Shown: positions 1-7,542 of the stretch, piece by piece | How the letters are laid out: each line of letters opens with the position of its first letter | Numbering within the stretch: the stretch's first letter is position 1 | Assembly: GCA_033762195.1 (NCBI GenBank) | Contig: JANRLV010000117.1 | Span: 1 to 40,066, forward strand | Length of the DNA stretch: 40,066 nt | From: SpSt-398 sp033762195 | GTDB taxonomy: Bacteria > Bacteroidota > Bacteroidia > Chitinophagales > Chitinophagaceae | Direction: 5' to 3' | Notes under the pieces: generated by a model | Told to the model about the DNA's origin: nothing | Seen by the model: only the letters and a program-made list of their open reading frames with translations | Database searches by the model: none | Program-made: the position numbers and the translations under genes

Positions 1-38
1 GAAAATATATTTGGGGTTGTAAGTTATAGGGTTTAAGT

Positions 39-154
<116 letters not shown>

Positions 155-1054
155 CTACCGAAACCCCGGATGAAACTTCTCCAATGTCTTTCTTAAAAAA
201 GCCCGGTCAACATGAGTATAAATTTCGGTGGTGGTGATGCTTTCATGACCAAGCATTTCTTGTACGGCGCGCAGATCGGCCCCATTTTCGACGAGGTGAG
301 TGGCAAAGGAATGACGGAACGTGTGCGGGGAAATGGTTTTTTTGATTCCTGCCTGAGCGGCGGCATCGCGGATGATATAAAATACCATGACCCGGCTAAG
401 ACCCGTACCATTTTTATTGAGAAAGACAATATCCTCACATCCGGGTTTGACAACCTGTTGGGCTCTTATTTCCTTCAAATAGATCTTTACATGCTTGATG
501 GCCGTACTGCCCACCGGAACCAGTCTTTCTTTATCTCCCTTACCTGTAACACGGATAAAACCTACATCAAAATACAGTTGAGAGATGCGGAGATTGACCA
601 CTTCACTTACCCGTAAACCACAACTGTAGAGTATTTCCAGTAGGGCTTTGTTTCGGGTACCACCGGGTTTGCTGAGGTCAATAGCGAGGATGATCTGTTC
701 GATCTCTTCAAAGCTCAGGGTATCGGGCAAGCTTCTCTTTAGCTTGGGTGCTTCCAGCAGGGTGCTGGGGTCTTTAGTGACAATGTTTTCCAGTAAGCAG
801 TACTTATAAAAGGCCTTTATACCGGAAATGATACGGGCCTGGGAACGGGCGGTCATACCCAGTTCCGCTATCCATTTCACAAAACCCTGTAAGGTCTTCA
901 GCGTAATATCGGCAGGCCCTGGTCGAGCTGGGAGTGTTTCCAGATATTGGGTCAGTTTATCCAGGTCATGCAAATAGGCCGCCACCGAATGGTCTGCCAA
1001 TGATTTCTCCAATTGGAGATAGGCTTTGAATCCGGATTTGTAGGAGGGCCACAT
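155..1054 (-). CDS. xerD: Tyrosine recombinase XerD-like
   Basis: Site-specific tyrosine recombinase of 299 aa, the usual length for XerC/XerD, which resolve chromosome dimers at dif. The N-terminal SAM-like core-binding domain covers about residues 5-90 and the catalytic domain about 110-295. All catalytic residues are visible: R148 (in CGLRVSE), K172 (GKGDKER), H244 and R247 (HTFRHSF), H270 (LGHES) and the nucleophile Y279 (IYTHV). Integrity of this set argues for an active enzyme. No dif-like site, integrase cargo or att repeat was seen nearby, so a housekeeping Xer is more likely than a phage integrase. XerC and XerD are hard to tell apart without alignment; the symbol is the commonest Bacteroidota label. 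The 3' end abuts a heptamer array. Confidence 0.88.
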   Translation of the reverse strand: MWPSYKSGFKAYLQLEKSLADHSVAAYLHDLDKLTQYLETLPARPGPADITLKTLQGFVKWIAELGMTARSQARIISGIKAFYKYCLLENIVTKDPSTLLEAPKLKRSLPDTLSFEEIEQIILAIDLSKPGGTRNKALLEILYSCGLRVSEVVNLRISQLYFDVGFIRVTGKGDKERLVPVGSTAIKHVKIYLKEIRAQQVVKPGCEDIVFLNKNGTGLSRVMVFYIIRDAAAQAGIKKTISPHTFRHSFATHLVENGADLRAVQEMLGHESITTTEIYTHVDRAFLRKTLEKFHPGFR

Positions 1055-1082
1055 AGGCGAAAATTGCTGAGGGAGGCGTTTG

Positions 1083-1117
1083 GCTAAAAGCTAAAGACTA
1101 ACAGCTAATAGCTATTT
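1083..1117. repeat. Short heptamer array (GCTAAAA/GCTAATA)
   Basis: Five 7-base units in phase: GCTAAAA, GCTAAAG, ACTAACA, GCTAATA, GCTATTT. It lies between the lipoprotein stop (1122, minus) and the recombinase start (1054). The same unit family forms the perfect hairpin at 26904-26950. Here there is only one arm plus a short GCTAATAGC self-complementary stretch. Confidence 0.8.
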
Positions 1118-1121
1118 CCTG

Positions 1122-1769
1122 CTACTTCAACTCAATACTCTTCTCAAAAGCCGTTGTTTTGCTACCCTCTTTCAGGTTCAGGAACAAGCGACCCCGGGAA
1201 ACATTGACGGAGTCAACGACATCATACATGGTTTCAAATTCAAGCGTAGGGGAGGGCAGGTCAACCGATGCTTTTTTTCCGGTCATGATCTCCTGTACAA
1301 AAAACGTGTTATTCGCTTTATAGCAGATCAGGCCTTCCTCTATGGAGTAGCGTGGGTCAGCTGTATTGAAGGCAGAAAGTGATTTTTCAATTTCTTCGGT
1401 TTGACCAAGCGAAAGTTTTAGCCAAAAGCCCCGGCGCGTAAGACAATCATTGAATAACAGGAAGGCATAGCTTGTATCCTTGATATAACATTTGACAGTC
1501 GATTTATCGATGGCGGGGATCATTCCCAGGATCGTGGAGAGATGGATCTTGCGTTTGGAAGGAATAACCTTGCTGCTCCAAACCACGGTATCAACCAGGC
1601 AATTGCCGGGTATCAGTTTGACATAAGGCTCAAATTCATTTCCCTGCAAGGTGAAATTCAGGGTGTCGGAAACACAGGGTTTGTCACACAAAGTTGCCGG
1701 TCCGGCTTCTTTACTGTTACAAGAGGCTACGAGGACAACAATGGCAAGAAGACCAAATATCTTTTTCAT
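1122..1769 (-). CDS. Lipoprotein of unknown function
   Basis: Protein of 215 aa with a clear lipoprotein signal: a short basic start, a hydrophobic stretch (about 4-15) and the lipobox VASC with the acylated Cys near residue 17. Anchoring in a membrane facing the periplasm or cell surface is inferred. I do not recognise a domain in the rest. Four cysteines follow the signal in the first half (CDKPC, then GNC, then CYIK), which could form disulfides. A good TANNTTTG promoter box lies just upstream (1790-1797, minus), divergent from the YkgJ-type gene. The ATG at 1769 is the natural start because the signal peptide begins there. Confidence 0.75.
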   Translation of the reverse strand: MKKIFGLLAIVVLVASCNSKEAGPATLCDKPCVSDTLNFTLQGNEFEPYVKLIPGNCLVDTVVWSSKVIPSKRKIHLSTILGMIPAIDKSTVKCYIKDTSYAFLLFNDCLTRRGFWLKLSLGQTEEIEKSLSAFNTADPRYSIEEGLICYKANNTFFVQEIMTGKKASVDLPSPTLEFETMYDVVDSVNVSRGRLFLNLKEGSKTTAFEKSIELK

Positions 1770-1789
1770 ATTTAAGGGTTTGAACCCGG

Positions 1790-1797
1790 CAAAAATA
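1790..1797 (-). promoter_or_regulatory. Bacteroidota -7 box, TATTTTTG
   Basis: Perfect match to the TANNTTTG element recognised by the Bacteroidota primary sigma factor, read on the minus strand. It lies 20 bases before the lipoprotein ATG at 1769. A T-rich stretch stands at roughly the -33 position. The predicted leader is about 15 bases. Confidence 0.45.
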
Positions 1798-1862
1798 GAC
1801 AGGAATGACCTTAAAAAAAGTTTTTTCTGTTATCTTCGGCGTTTTAACAAGTAACACCCATT

Positions 1863-2378
1863 ATGTCGGTAAACCTTCGCTCCTTTAAACAGAAAGTCAG
1901 ACACAGAAAGACGGCGTATAAACGTTTCCTCACCCGCCTGGAGAAGAACACACCCCGTGAACTGGACAAATGGACCGCCGCTGCGGAAAAGCAGGTATGG
2001 AAGGAAGTGGATTGCCTTACCTGTGCCAACTGCTGTAAGTCCATGACCCCTACTTATACCGGCAAGGACATGAAGCGGATTTCCAAACACCTGGGCATGT
2101 CGGTGAATGCGTTTAAGAAGAAGTGGCTGAAAAAGGACAGGAGCAATGGGGACTGGATGAACAGACTTAACCCCTGTCAGTTCCTTAACCTCAAAGACAA
2201 TAAATGCAGCATCTATGCCATCCGGCCTGCTGATTGCGCCGGCTTTCCCCATTTACCCAAAAAGAAAATGGTGGACTATATGCATGTGCACAAACAAAAT
2301 ATTGAATACTGTCCCGCCACGTATACCATGGTGGAAAAACTGATGGATAAGTTCAAAGAAACACATCCTCAAGCATAA
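1863..2378 (+). CDS. YkgJ family cysteine cluster protein
   Basis: Protein of 171 aa of the YkgJ/Fe-S-oxidoreductase-like zinc- or iron-binding family. The diagnostic pattern is present: C51, C54, C57 and C58 (CLTCANCC), then C105 (NPCQFL), C115 (NKCSIY) and C125 (RPADCAGFPH), with a further C150. In this family the cysteines bind a metal or an Fe-S cluster; the biochemical role is not settled. The N-terminal 40 residues are very basic. A TATCTTCG box (1831-1838) one base off the TANNTTTG consensus precedes it. The 3' end overlaps the end of the convergent YraN gene by 26 bp. Confidence 0.85.
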   Translation: MSVNLRSFKQKVRHRKTAYKRFLTRLEKNTPRELDKWTAAAEKQVWKEVDCLTCANCCKSMTPTYTGKDMKRISKHLGMSVNAFKKKWLKKDRSNGDWMNRLNPCQFLNLKDNKCSIYAIRPADCAGFPHLPKKKMVDYMHVHKQNIEYCPATYTMVEKLMDKFKETHPQA

Positions 2379-2709
2379 AGAACTCCGGCTCCTTTTCCTT
2401 GTGAAATGTAATGGCCAGGATATCATATTGTACGTACCGGTTGCCGGGATGGATCGCCAGGTATTCATCCGCTGCCTTTAACAGATTCCGGAATTTGGTG
2501 CGGGTCACATTATCTTCCGGATATCCTTCAGGCACCCACCTTTTTGCCTTTACCTCAATAAAATGAAGGAACCTTCCTTTGCGTGCAATGATGTCTATCT
2601 CTCTTTTTCCATAGACCCAATTCCTGTGCAGGATCTCATATCCCCGCGAAACCAGGTAAACCGCTGCCAGTTCCTCTCCTTTTTTGCCTAATTCATTGTG
2701 TGCTGCCAT
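2353..2709 (-). CDS. yraN: YraN/UPF0102 family nuclease-fold protein
   Basis: Protein of 118 aa, the normal size for UPF0102. The family has a restriction-endonuclease-like fold; the core signature is visible as GEELAAVYL near the N terminus, REIDIIA (conserved acidic residue) and FIEVKAK (the ExK part). Cellular function is not established; a role with Holliday junctions or DNA uptake has been suggested for relatives. It starts only 32 bp from the divergent mannose-6-phosphate isomerase start and overlaps the convergent YkgJ-type gene at its 3' end. Both ends are therefore tightly packed. Confidence 0.87.
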   Translation of the reverse strand: MAAHNELGKKGEELAAVYLVSRGYEILHRNWVYGKREIDIIARKGRFLHFIEVKAKRWVPEGYPEDNVTRTKFRNLLKAADEYLAIHPGNRYVQYDILAITFHKEKEPEFFMLEDVFL

Positions 2710-2740
2710 ATATTATCTTTATGGCAAATTAGACAGGACG

Positions 2741-3922
2741 ATGCAGGTAAAACAGGGTGTTTATGCGATCAAAGGCGTGGTTCAACACTATGATTGGGGC
2801 GGGACGGATTTCATTCCCGCATTACTTGGGCAGGTAAATGCCGCCAAAAAACCTTATGCCGAGTATTGGATGGGAAGCCATCCCAAATCACCATCGGAGT
2901 TGATCACTGAAACCGGGAATTGGTCTTTGGCCGACCGGGTCCGGTTGCCTTTTCTTTTTAAGGTACTGGATGTAAGTGATATGCTCTCCATTCAGGTTCA
3001 TCCCACCAAAGCCGCTGCAGAGCTTGAATTCGCCCGGGAGAACAGTGAAAAGATACCACTCGATTCCCCCAAAAGAAACTACAGGGATGAGAACCATAAA
3101 CCCGAACTGGCCTATGCCCTGAGTGAGTTTTGGTTGCTGCATGGATTTAAACCCGAACATGAGTTATTGGCGATACTTCGGGCTGTTCCGGAATTTGCCG
3201 GCCTGCATGATTGGTTCCTGCGTGAAGGCTATTTGGGATTATATAAAAAGGTCATGGGTATGCCCCAGGACGAGGTAAATACCCTCTTGCAACCCCTGCT
3301 TGACCGGATTGTTCCTCTGTATGAGAAAGGCGTATTACACCGGCAGGAGGAAGACTATTGGGCTGCGCGGGCCGCCATTACCTTTAACCGGAACGGTCAA
3401 TGTGACCGGGGCATCTTTTCTGTTTATTTTTTCAATATTGTCAAATTGGAACCGGGGGAAGCGATATTTCAGGATGCTGGGGTCCCACATGCCTATCTTT
3501 TTGGCCAGTGTATGGAACTCATGGCTAATTCGGATAATGTATTAAGAGGAGGATTGACCAGCAAACATATTGATGTAAAGGAATTGATGAAACATGTAAA
3601 ATGTGAGCCGCTGGAGCCAAAGAAATTACCCGGTGCATGGATCAACGGGGCAGAAAAAGTATTTGAGACCCCGGCGCCTGATTTCCAATTATCGGAGGTG
3701 CGATTGAATCCCGGAGGCGAGGAGCAGGCCTTTATATCACAAGGGCCGGAAATATGGTTCAACCTGGCCGGTACTACCCGGTTTTTTTGTCAGGAGCGTG
3801 AATTAACCGTGCAAAAAGGGGAAGCCGCCTATGTTGAACCCGGGATGGCGTATACCCTTTTGAGTGCCACCGGTTCCCGATTGTTTAAGGCCGGATTGCC
3901 CCATTCCACAAAGGGTGAATAA
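2741..3922 (+). CDS. manA: Mannose-6-phosphate isomerase, class I
   Basis: Zinc-dependent aldose-ketose isomerase interconverting mannose 6-phosphate and fructose 6-phosphate, linking mannose use and GDP-mannose supply to glycolysis. The 393-aa protein begins MQVKQGVYAIKGVVQHYDWGG, the typical opening of type I enzymes, so the ATG at 2741 is preferred over an in-frame upstream start at 2684 that would overlap yraN. Metal-site motifs are recognisable: SIQVHPTK (about residue 95), NHKPELAYAL (about 120) and AGVPHAYLFGQCMELMANSDNVLRGG split around residue 255-280. The C terminus is a short cupin half. It stands alone transcriptionally and is followed by the DUF6580 gene. Confidence 0.93.
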   Translation: MQVKQGVYAIKGVVQHYDWGGTDFIPALLGQVNAAKKPYAEYWMGSHPKSPSELITETGNWSLADRVRLPFLFKVLDVSDMLSIQVHPTKAAAELEFARENSEKIPLDSPKRNYRDENHKPELAYALSEFWLLHGFKPEHELLAILRAVPEFAGLHDWFLREGYLGLYKKVMGMPQDEVNTLLQPLLDRIVPLYEKGVLHRQEEDYWAARAAITFNRNGQCDRGIFSVYFFNIVKLEPGEAIFQDAGVPHAYLFGQCMELMANSDNVLRGGLTSKHIDVKELMKHVKCEPLEPKKLPGAWINGAEKVFETPAPDFQLSEVRLNPGGEEQAFISQGPEIWFNLAGTTRFFCQERELTVQKGEAAYVEPGMAYTLLSATGSRLFKAGLPHSTKGE

Positions 3923-3950
3923 GTTGACCCGGCATTTGAGCGATTTCTAT

Positions 3951-3958
3951 TAATTTTG
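3951..3958 (+). promoter_or_regulatory. Bacteroidota -7 box, TAATTTTG
   Basis: Perfect TANNTTTG element 18 bases upstream of the DUF6580 ATG at 3977, giving a predicted leader of about 12 bases. It lies in the 54-bp spacer after manA, which suggests DUF6580 has its own promoter. Confidence 0.45.
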
Positions 3959-3976
3959 CCCCATTAAACATTGGTT

Positions 3977-4546
3977 ATGCGATTCAATATTAGACTGGTT
4001 TTGTTCACCCTTTTCCTGGTAGCGATAACCGTCACCTGCAAATACTTTTTTGGTCCGAACCTCGAAATGTCGGGCTTCTCTCCAATACTGGCCATTGCTG
4101 TTTTTTCCGGAATGATCGTTTTTCGCAAGGATTATTCCTTCCTGCTTCCTTTGGTGGCGCTCCTGGCGAGTGATGCCGTGATCGAAGTGTTGCACCGTCA
4201 GGGATTGTTTGATTATGCCGGATTTTATAAAGGCCAATGGGTCAACTATCTCCTGTTGTTGCTGACTGCCGTCATTGGTTGGACGATCAAAGGCAACAAA
4301 CTGGGAAACCTGTTTACCAATGCATTGGTAGCCCCCACCGTTTATTTCCTTGTTTCCAATACGATCGTTTGGGCCGGTGTAAAAGAAGCTCCATACACCA
4401 ATGATTTTTCCGGCTGGTTGACCTGTATCAATGCCGGTTTGCCTTTTTATAAAAATTCACTGATCGCAACCGCGATCTTCCTGCCTGCTATTGCGCTTGT
4501 TTATAATGCAATGGTGGTGAGGAAGTGGAAGGTGGTTGTCGGATAA
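3977..4546 (+). CDS. DUF6580 family membrane protein
   Basis: Hydrophobic protein of 189 aa with about five membrane segments (around residues 6-22, 30-50, 58-72, 82-98 and 165-182). The layout matches the DUF6580 family, annotated as a putative transport protein resembling substrate-binding membrane subunits of ECF-type uptake systems; substrate unknown. The ATG at 3977 is chosen over a TTG two codons earlier. No riboswitch fits into its short leader, so the sequence gives no hint of substrate. The gene converges on rnhA with a heptamer hairpin between. Confidence 0.72.
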   Translation: MRFNIRLVLFTLFLVAITVTCKYFFGPNLEMSGFSPILAIAVFSGMIVFRKDYSFLLPLVALLASDAVIEVLHRQGLFDYAGFYKGQWVNYLLLLLTAVIGWTIKGNKLGNLFTNALVAPTVYFLVSNTIVWAGVKEAPYTNDFSGWLTCINAGLPFYKNSLIATAIFLPAIALVYNAMVVRKWKVVVG

Positions 4547-4549
4547 TGG

Positions 4550-4621
4550 ATGACCGATGACGGATGACAGATGACTGAGGTCTCGCACAGCGAAATTCCG
4601 TCAACTGTCATCAGTCATCTG
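4550..4621. repeat. Inverted heptamer array (ATGACNG family)
   Basis: Left arm: ATGACCG, ATGACGG, ATGACAG, ATGACTG at 4550-4577. Right arm: the reverse complement units TGTCATC and AGTCATC at about 4606-4619. CAGATGACTGA (4568-4578) and TCAGTCATCTG (4611-4621) are exact complements, 11 bp, with a 32-base loop. It fills the 80-bp spacer between the convergent DUF6580 and rnhA stop codons. It could act as a terminator in both directions, although it lacks a strong T tract. Confidence 0.85.
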
Positions 4622-4626
4622 AACAC

Positions 4627-5088
4627 TCAGCCTTCATACCCCTCATCCTCCAGCAAATCCCCACCATCGGCGGCACCGGTAGCCAGTTCATCGCATCGGT
4701 TGTTAAATGGATTTTCTGCGTGACCTTTCACCCACTTGAATCGAACATTGTGTTTTTGGGCCAGTTCATGATATTCCTTCCATAGATCTGCATTCTTTTT
4801 GCCCCCTTTGAAATTGGTGCGTAGCCAATTGGTTAGCCAGCCTTTTTCTACGGCATTGACCACATACTGACTATCTGAGTATATGGTGACGTTCAGCCCG
4901 TGTTTTTTTAAGGCTTTCAGGCCGGCGATAACGGCCATCAATTCCATCCGGTTATTGGTTGTATGGCGGTAGCCTTGTGAGATCTCTTTTTTAAGCGAGC
5001 CACTCATCAGGATAGCCCCATAGCCACCTCTTCCAGGATTGCCCCGGGAGGAGCCATCGGTGTAAATGGTAATGGAAGAATGGCTCAT
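4627..5088 (-). CDS. rnhA: Ribonuclease HI
   Basis: Endonuclease that cuts the RNA strand of RNA:DNA hybrids, acting on R-loops and replication primers in the cytoplasm. The protein has 153 aa, as in E. coli RNase HI (155). All active-site residues are visible: D11 (IYTDGSSRGNPG), E49 (NNRMEL), D72 (IYSDSQYV), H123 (VKGHAENP) and D133 (NNRCDELA). The C-terminal 13 residues are acidic and probably flexible. The start lies 2 bases after the stop of the upstream YiiX-like gene, which suggests translational coupling. Confidence 0.95.
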   Translation of the reverse strand: MSHSSITIYTDGSSRGNPGRGGYGAILMSGSLKKEISQGYRHTTNNRMELMAVIAGLKALKKHGLNVTIYSDSQYVVNAVEKGWLTNWLRTNFKGGKKNADLWKEYHELAQKHNVRFKWVKGHAENPFNNRCDELATGAADGGDLLEDEGYEG

Positions 5089-5090
5089 AT

Positions 5091-5855
5091 TTATTCCTTT
5101 TCCCCGGAGGGTATACGGACAGGACCGTTATTGGTTTCAAAAATGGTTTTGGTAACAGGCCGGCAATGCGGGGTCATATAGAGATTATCGATCGCCAGGT
5201 ATTCGCGTTGGTTAGCACTTTCCCGGGAGGGTAATACCTTTTTTTGAAGAGCCATTTTCAGGTACTTTCTTTTGAGGTCAGCATTGACAATACTCCGGGT
5301 AAACTGAATTCTGCCCCGGGATGCTTCCTCCACTGATTTAGCGATCATCTCCACACAGTACATTTTATCATCGGTGGAAAGGTCAAAACTCATGTCAAAG
5401 GGGAGCTTATTCTCATAATGCTGAAATACCTTTTGTTTTAAGGCCGCTAATTCCTGACTGTCGAGGTCATACCGGTAGATCCCAAACCCCATATTCGAAA
5501 CGGGGGTCAGAAAGGAATCGATTCGATCTTTCCGCATCACTTCATCGGGATTGAGGTCGCCCGCCATATTGTGAAAAACATAGAGGCTGTCATTCCATTT
5601 AAAGGCCAACCCGGAATGGGAGAAGACCTTGTCGGTCTGGCTAAAGTCTTTGAGCATATAGCTGGTCATATCATTCCCGCAACGCAGCACCAGGTCACCT
5701 TCTCGGATACTGTCAATGGCGCTGTGTACAATTTCCCATCGTTTAGGGATATCGGCCGCAGCCACCTGGATGGGTTGGGGTGTTGAGTCCGAATCTTTGC
5801 ACCCGGCCATTACCAAGCCGGCAAATGCCAGATATATCAGGTGATTAATTTTCAT
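5091..5855 (-). CDS. YiiX/YebB-like NlpC/P60 family lipoprotein
   Basis: Lipoprotein of 254 aa with a circularly permuted NlpC/P60 (papain-like) fold, as in YiiX/YebB. The lipobox is LVMAGC with Cys19. The family landmarks are REGDLVLRCG (about 51-60), the catalytic-type His80 in VFSHSGLAF and Cys167 in KMYCVEM, which comes after the His because of the permutation. Such enzymes are thought to be amidases or thioesterases acting on peptides or lipids; the substrate here is unknown. It is upstream of rnhA with a 2-base gap. A strong terminator separates it from the next minus-strand gene. Confidence 0.8.
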   Translation of the reverse strand: MKINHLIYLAFAGLVMAGCKDSDSTPQPIQVAAADIPKRWEIVHSAIDSIREGDLVLRCGNDMTSYMLKDFSQTDKVFSHSGLAFKWNDSLYVFHNMAGDLNPDEVMRKDRIDSFLTPVSNMGFGIYRYDLDSQELAALKQKVFQHYENKLPFDMSFDLSTDDKMYCVEMIAKSVEEASRGRIQFTRSIVNADLKRKYLKMALQKKVLPSRESANQREYLAIDNLYMTPHCRPVTKTIFETNNGPVRIPSGEKE

Positions 5856-5872
5856 GCGGGGTAAAAATAAAA

Positions 5873-5898
5873 AATCCAGCCTGTTTAACGGCTGGATT
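5873..5898 (-). terminator. Rho-independent terminator
   Basis: A 9-bp stem, AATCCAGCC (5873-5881) with GGCTGGATT (5890-5898), and an 8-base loop. On the minus strand it is followed directly by TTTTTT and another T-rich stretch. It ends transcription of the two choice-of-anchor J genes before the YiiX-like gene. The plus-strand side also has a short T run. Confidence 0.85.
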
Positions 5899-5922
5899 CT
5901 TTTTTCCGGTAAAGGAATTAAT

Positions 5923-6651
5923 TTATTGAACGCTTACAAATTCAAAGTCGTCAATACCGATCTCATTGGAATTGTTGCCACTGGGGCCGCCTTCTTCCAC
6001 ATAATAACGGAAACCGATACGCAATTTCTTATAGGTGTTAGCGGGTAAACCAGAGATGGTAAACTCATATTTGGTCCAGGTAGTGGGGTACCCGGAAGCT
6101 GTTTGTGTAGGGTTGATATCCACCAGCATTTTGGTGAAATCACCGGTATTGCCTGGTCCGCTACCTACATTCAAACCATCGTTGGTCATATTCATCCACA
6201 CCTGCATGCGGTCGGGGAAGCTTACCGGACTGGATGTTTTGGTCCAGAAAGAGAAGCGGTCACCATTACGCATATTCAGTGCCGGGGAGATAAGCCAGCA
6301 ATTGATAAAGGAAAGGCCATCTCCTACAGTATAGGGGCAAAGTGCATATTCACTTGCGCTGGCTGTAGAAGAATGTGCTTCAATATTCGAAAAGAAAGGC
6401 CCGCCTTTGATATTGTCGGCGATATAGGAACCCTGCTGCCAGTTCTCATCACCGGCGGGAGCACTGCGGTTAATAGCTCTCCAGCCATTGCTGATCACTT
6501 TCCCAATCGAGTCAAAGGACTCGGAATAGGAGAAATCATCGGTGGCGAGTTCGAGGCCTTCTTTTACTTTTTCTTCTTTACAGGAGTAAAGCAAAAAAGT
6601 GAGGGCGAATACCATGCTGAGGGAAAAGACAAGGGTGAATTTATTTTTCAT
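5923..6651 (-). CDS. Choice-of-anchor J domain lipoprotein (1)
   Basis: Lipoprotein of 242 aa; signal peptide with lipobox LLYSC (Cys near residue 24). The mature part is a single jelly-roll domain of the choice-of-anchor J/cleaved adhesin type. The markers are an early SESFDS, GWRAINRS, a buried-tryptophan middle part (WLISPALN, FSFWTKT) and a late LRIGFRYYVEEGG with the closing GIDDFEF. Such domains occur in surface adhesins and carbohydrate-binding proteins; no enzyme motif is seen. It is a paralogue of the gene just upstream (6682-7443), 30 bp away, and probably cotranscribed with it; a strong terminator follows. Confidence 0.8.
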   Translation of the reverse strand: MKNKFTLVFSLSMVFALTFLLYSCKEEKVKEGLELATDDFSYSESFDSIGKVISNGWRAINRSAPAGDENWQQGSYIADNIKGGPFFSNIEAHSSTASASEYALCPYTVGDGLSFINCWLISPALNMRNGDRFSFWTKTSSPVSFPDRMQVWMNMTNDGLNVGSGPGNTGDFTKMLVDINPTQTASGYPTTWTKYEFTISGLPANTYKKLRIGFRYYVEEGGPSGNNSNEIGIDDFEFVSVQ

Positions 6652-6681
6652 GATCGCTTTTGTAATAAGTGATGGGATGAA

Positions 6682-7443
6682 TTATTTGCTGATATAGGCT
6701 ACGCTATCAATACCGACTGAGGAACCAAATCCGTTGCTGCCTGCGCCCTCTACAAAGTAGCGGAATGCAAAGCGGCCTTGAACAGGTTTGCTCAAACCAA
6801 ATACCGTGGCTTCGTAACGAGTCCACCGGTGAGGGTAGGCGTTACGAGCTTTAATGCGGTCAGGGTCATTGGGGTTGGTGATGTTGTAGTCATTTAACAG
6901 AAACTCATAGTAGAAGGGGTTGATATCAACCAGTGTGGTGGTGAAATCTCCCGGATCCGTACCTTCTCCACAGTTCAGTGAACCTGTGGGGTTGATACGT
7001 ACCTGCATACGGTTTACGAAGTCAGTAGAGTCGCCGTTGAAGCTGTACAATTCGGTCCTTGTATAAAAAATGATCTTATCTCCATTTTTCATCCATACCT
7101 GGGGAGATACGGCCCAGTTGCTGATCACACCGGATGCCGAAGAGGTAGATTGGTAATCGGCCCAGAGATATCCGTTACCGGCAGCGTAGGTGGAATAAGG
7201 TTGAAAGGGAATGTAATTATCTGCGTTGGGGTTCTGCCAATTGCGACGACCCAATGCCACACTCTTGTTGATATAGCGCCATCCACGTGCATAAGCTGAA
7301 TTGGCGGTATCAAACTCTTCAACAAAAGACTGATCAGGTATTGGTGGTTCGGCCGTAAGGTGCGAATCATCAACACAGGATGTAAGTAAGGTGGTCAATA
7401 AAAGAGAAGAAGATAAAAATCCAAGCAGGGTAGATTTTCTCAT
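6682..7443 (-). CDS. Choice-of-anchor J domain lipoprotein (2)
   Basis: Lipoprotein of 253 aa; lipobox LLTSC with Cys near residue 23. The domain runs parallel to its downstream neighbour: VEEFDTAN, GWRYINKS, NWQN, NWAVSPQVW, IIFYTRT, MQVRINPTG, DFTTTLVDINP, RFAFRYFVEGAGS and the final GIDSVAYI. The shared order of motifs marks the two genes as a tandem duplication that has since diverged. Function is inferred to be surface adhesion or ligand binding. A TANNTTTT-like box in the 99-bp spacer behind the carboxylase gene may be its promoter. Confidence 0.8.
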   Translation of the reverse strand: MRKSTLLGFLSSSLLLTTLLTSCVDDSHLTAEPPIPDQSFVEEFDTANSAYARGWRYINKSVALGRRNWQNPNADNYIPFQPYSTYAAGNGYLWADYQSTSSASGVISNWAVSPQVWMKNGDKIIFYTRTELYSFNGDSTDFVNRMQVRINPTGSLNCGEGTDPGDFTTTLVDINPFYYEFLLNDYNITNPNDPDRIKARNAYPHRWTRYEATVFGLSKPVQGRFAFRYFVEGAGSNGFGSSVGIDSVAYISK

Positions 7444-7542
7444 AATAGAACAGTTAGTTAATTAGGGAGTGAAATTAGGTAAAAAAAAGTAATCCAAAAA
7501 AAACAATATTTCCCCAGAAAATCAGCGTTTTACGTCGAAAAA

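Noticed and set aside
155..1054. Recombinase as integrase of a mobile element
   Set aside because: No att-like direct repeats, cargo, transfer genes or tRNA nearby; length and motifs fit a chromosomal Xer protein.
6103..6672. Open frame of 189 codons on the plus strand opposite the choice-of-anchor J gene
   Set aside because: Antisense shadow; the opposite strand has signal peptide and domain motifs.
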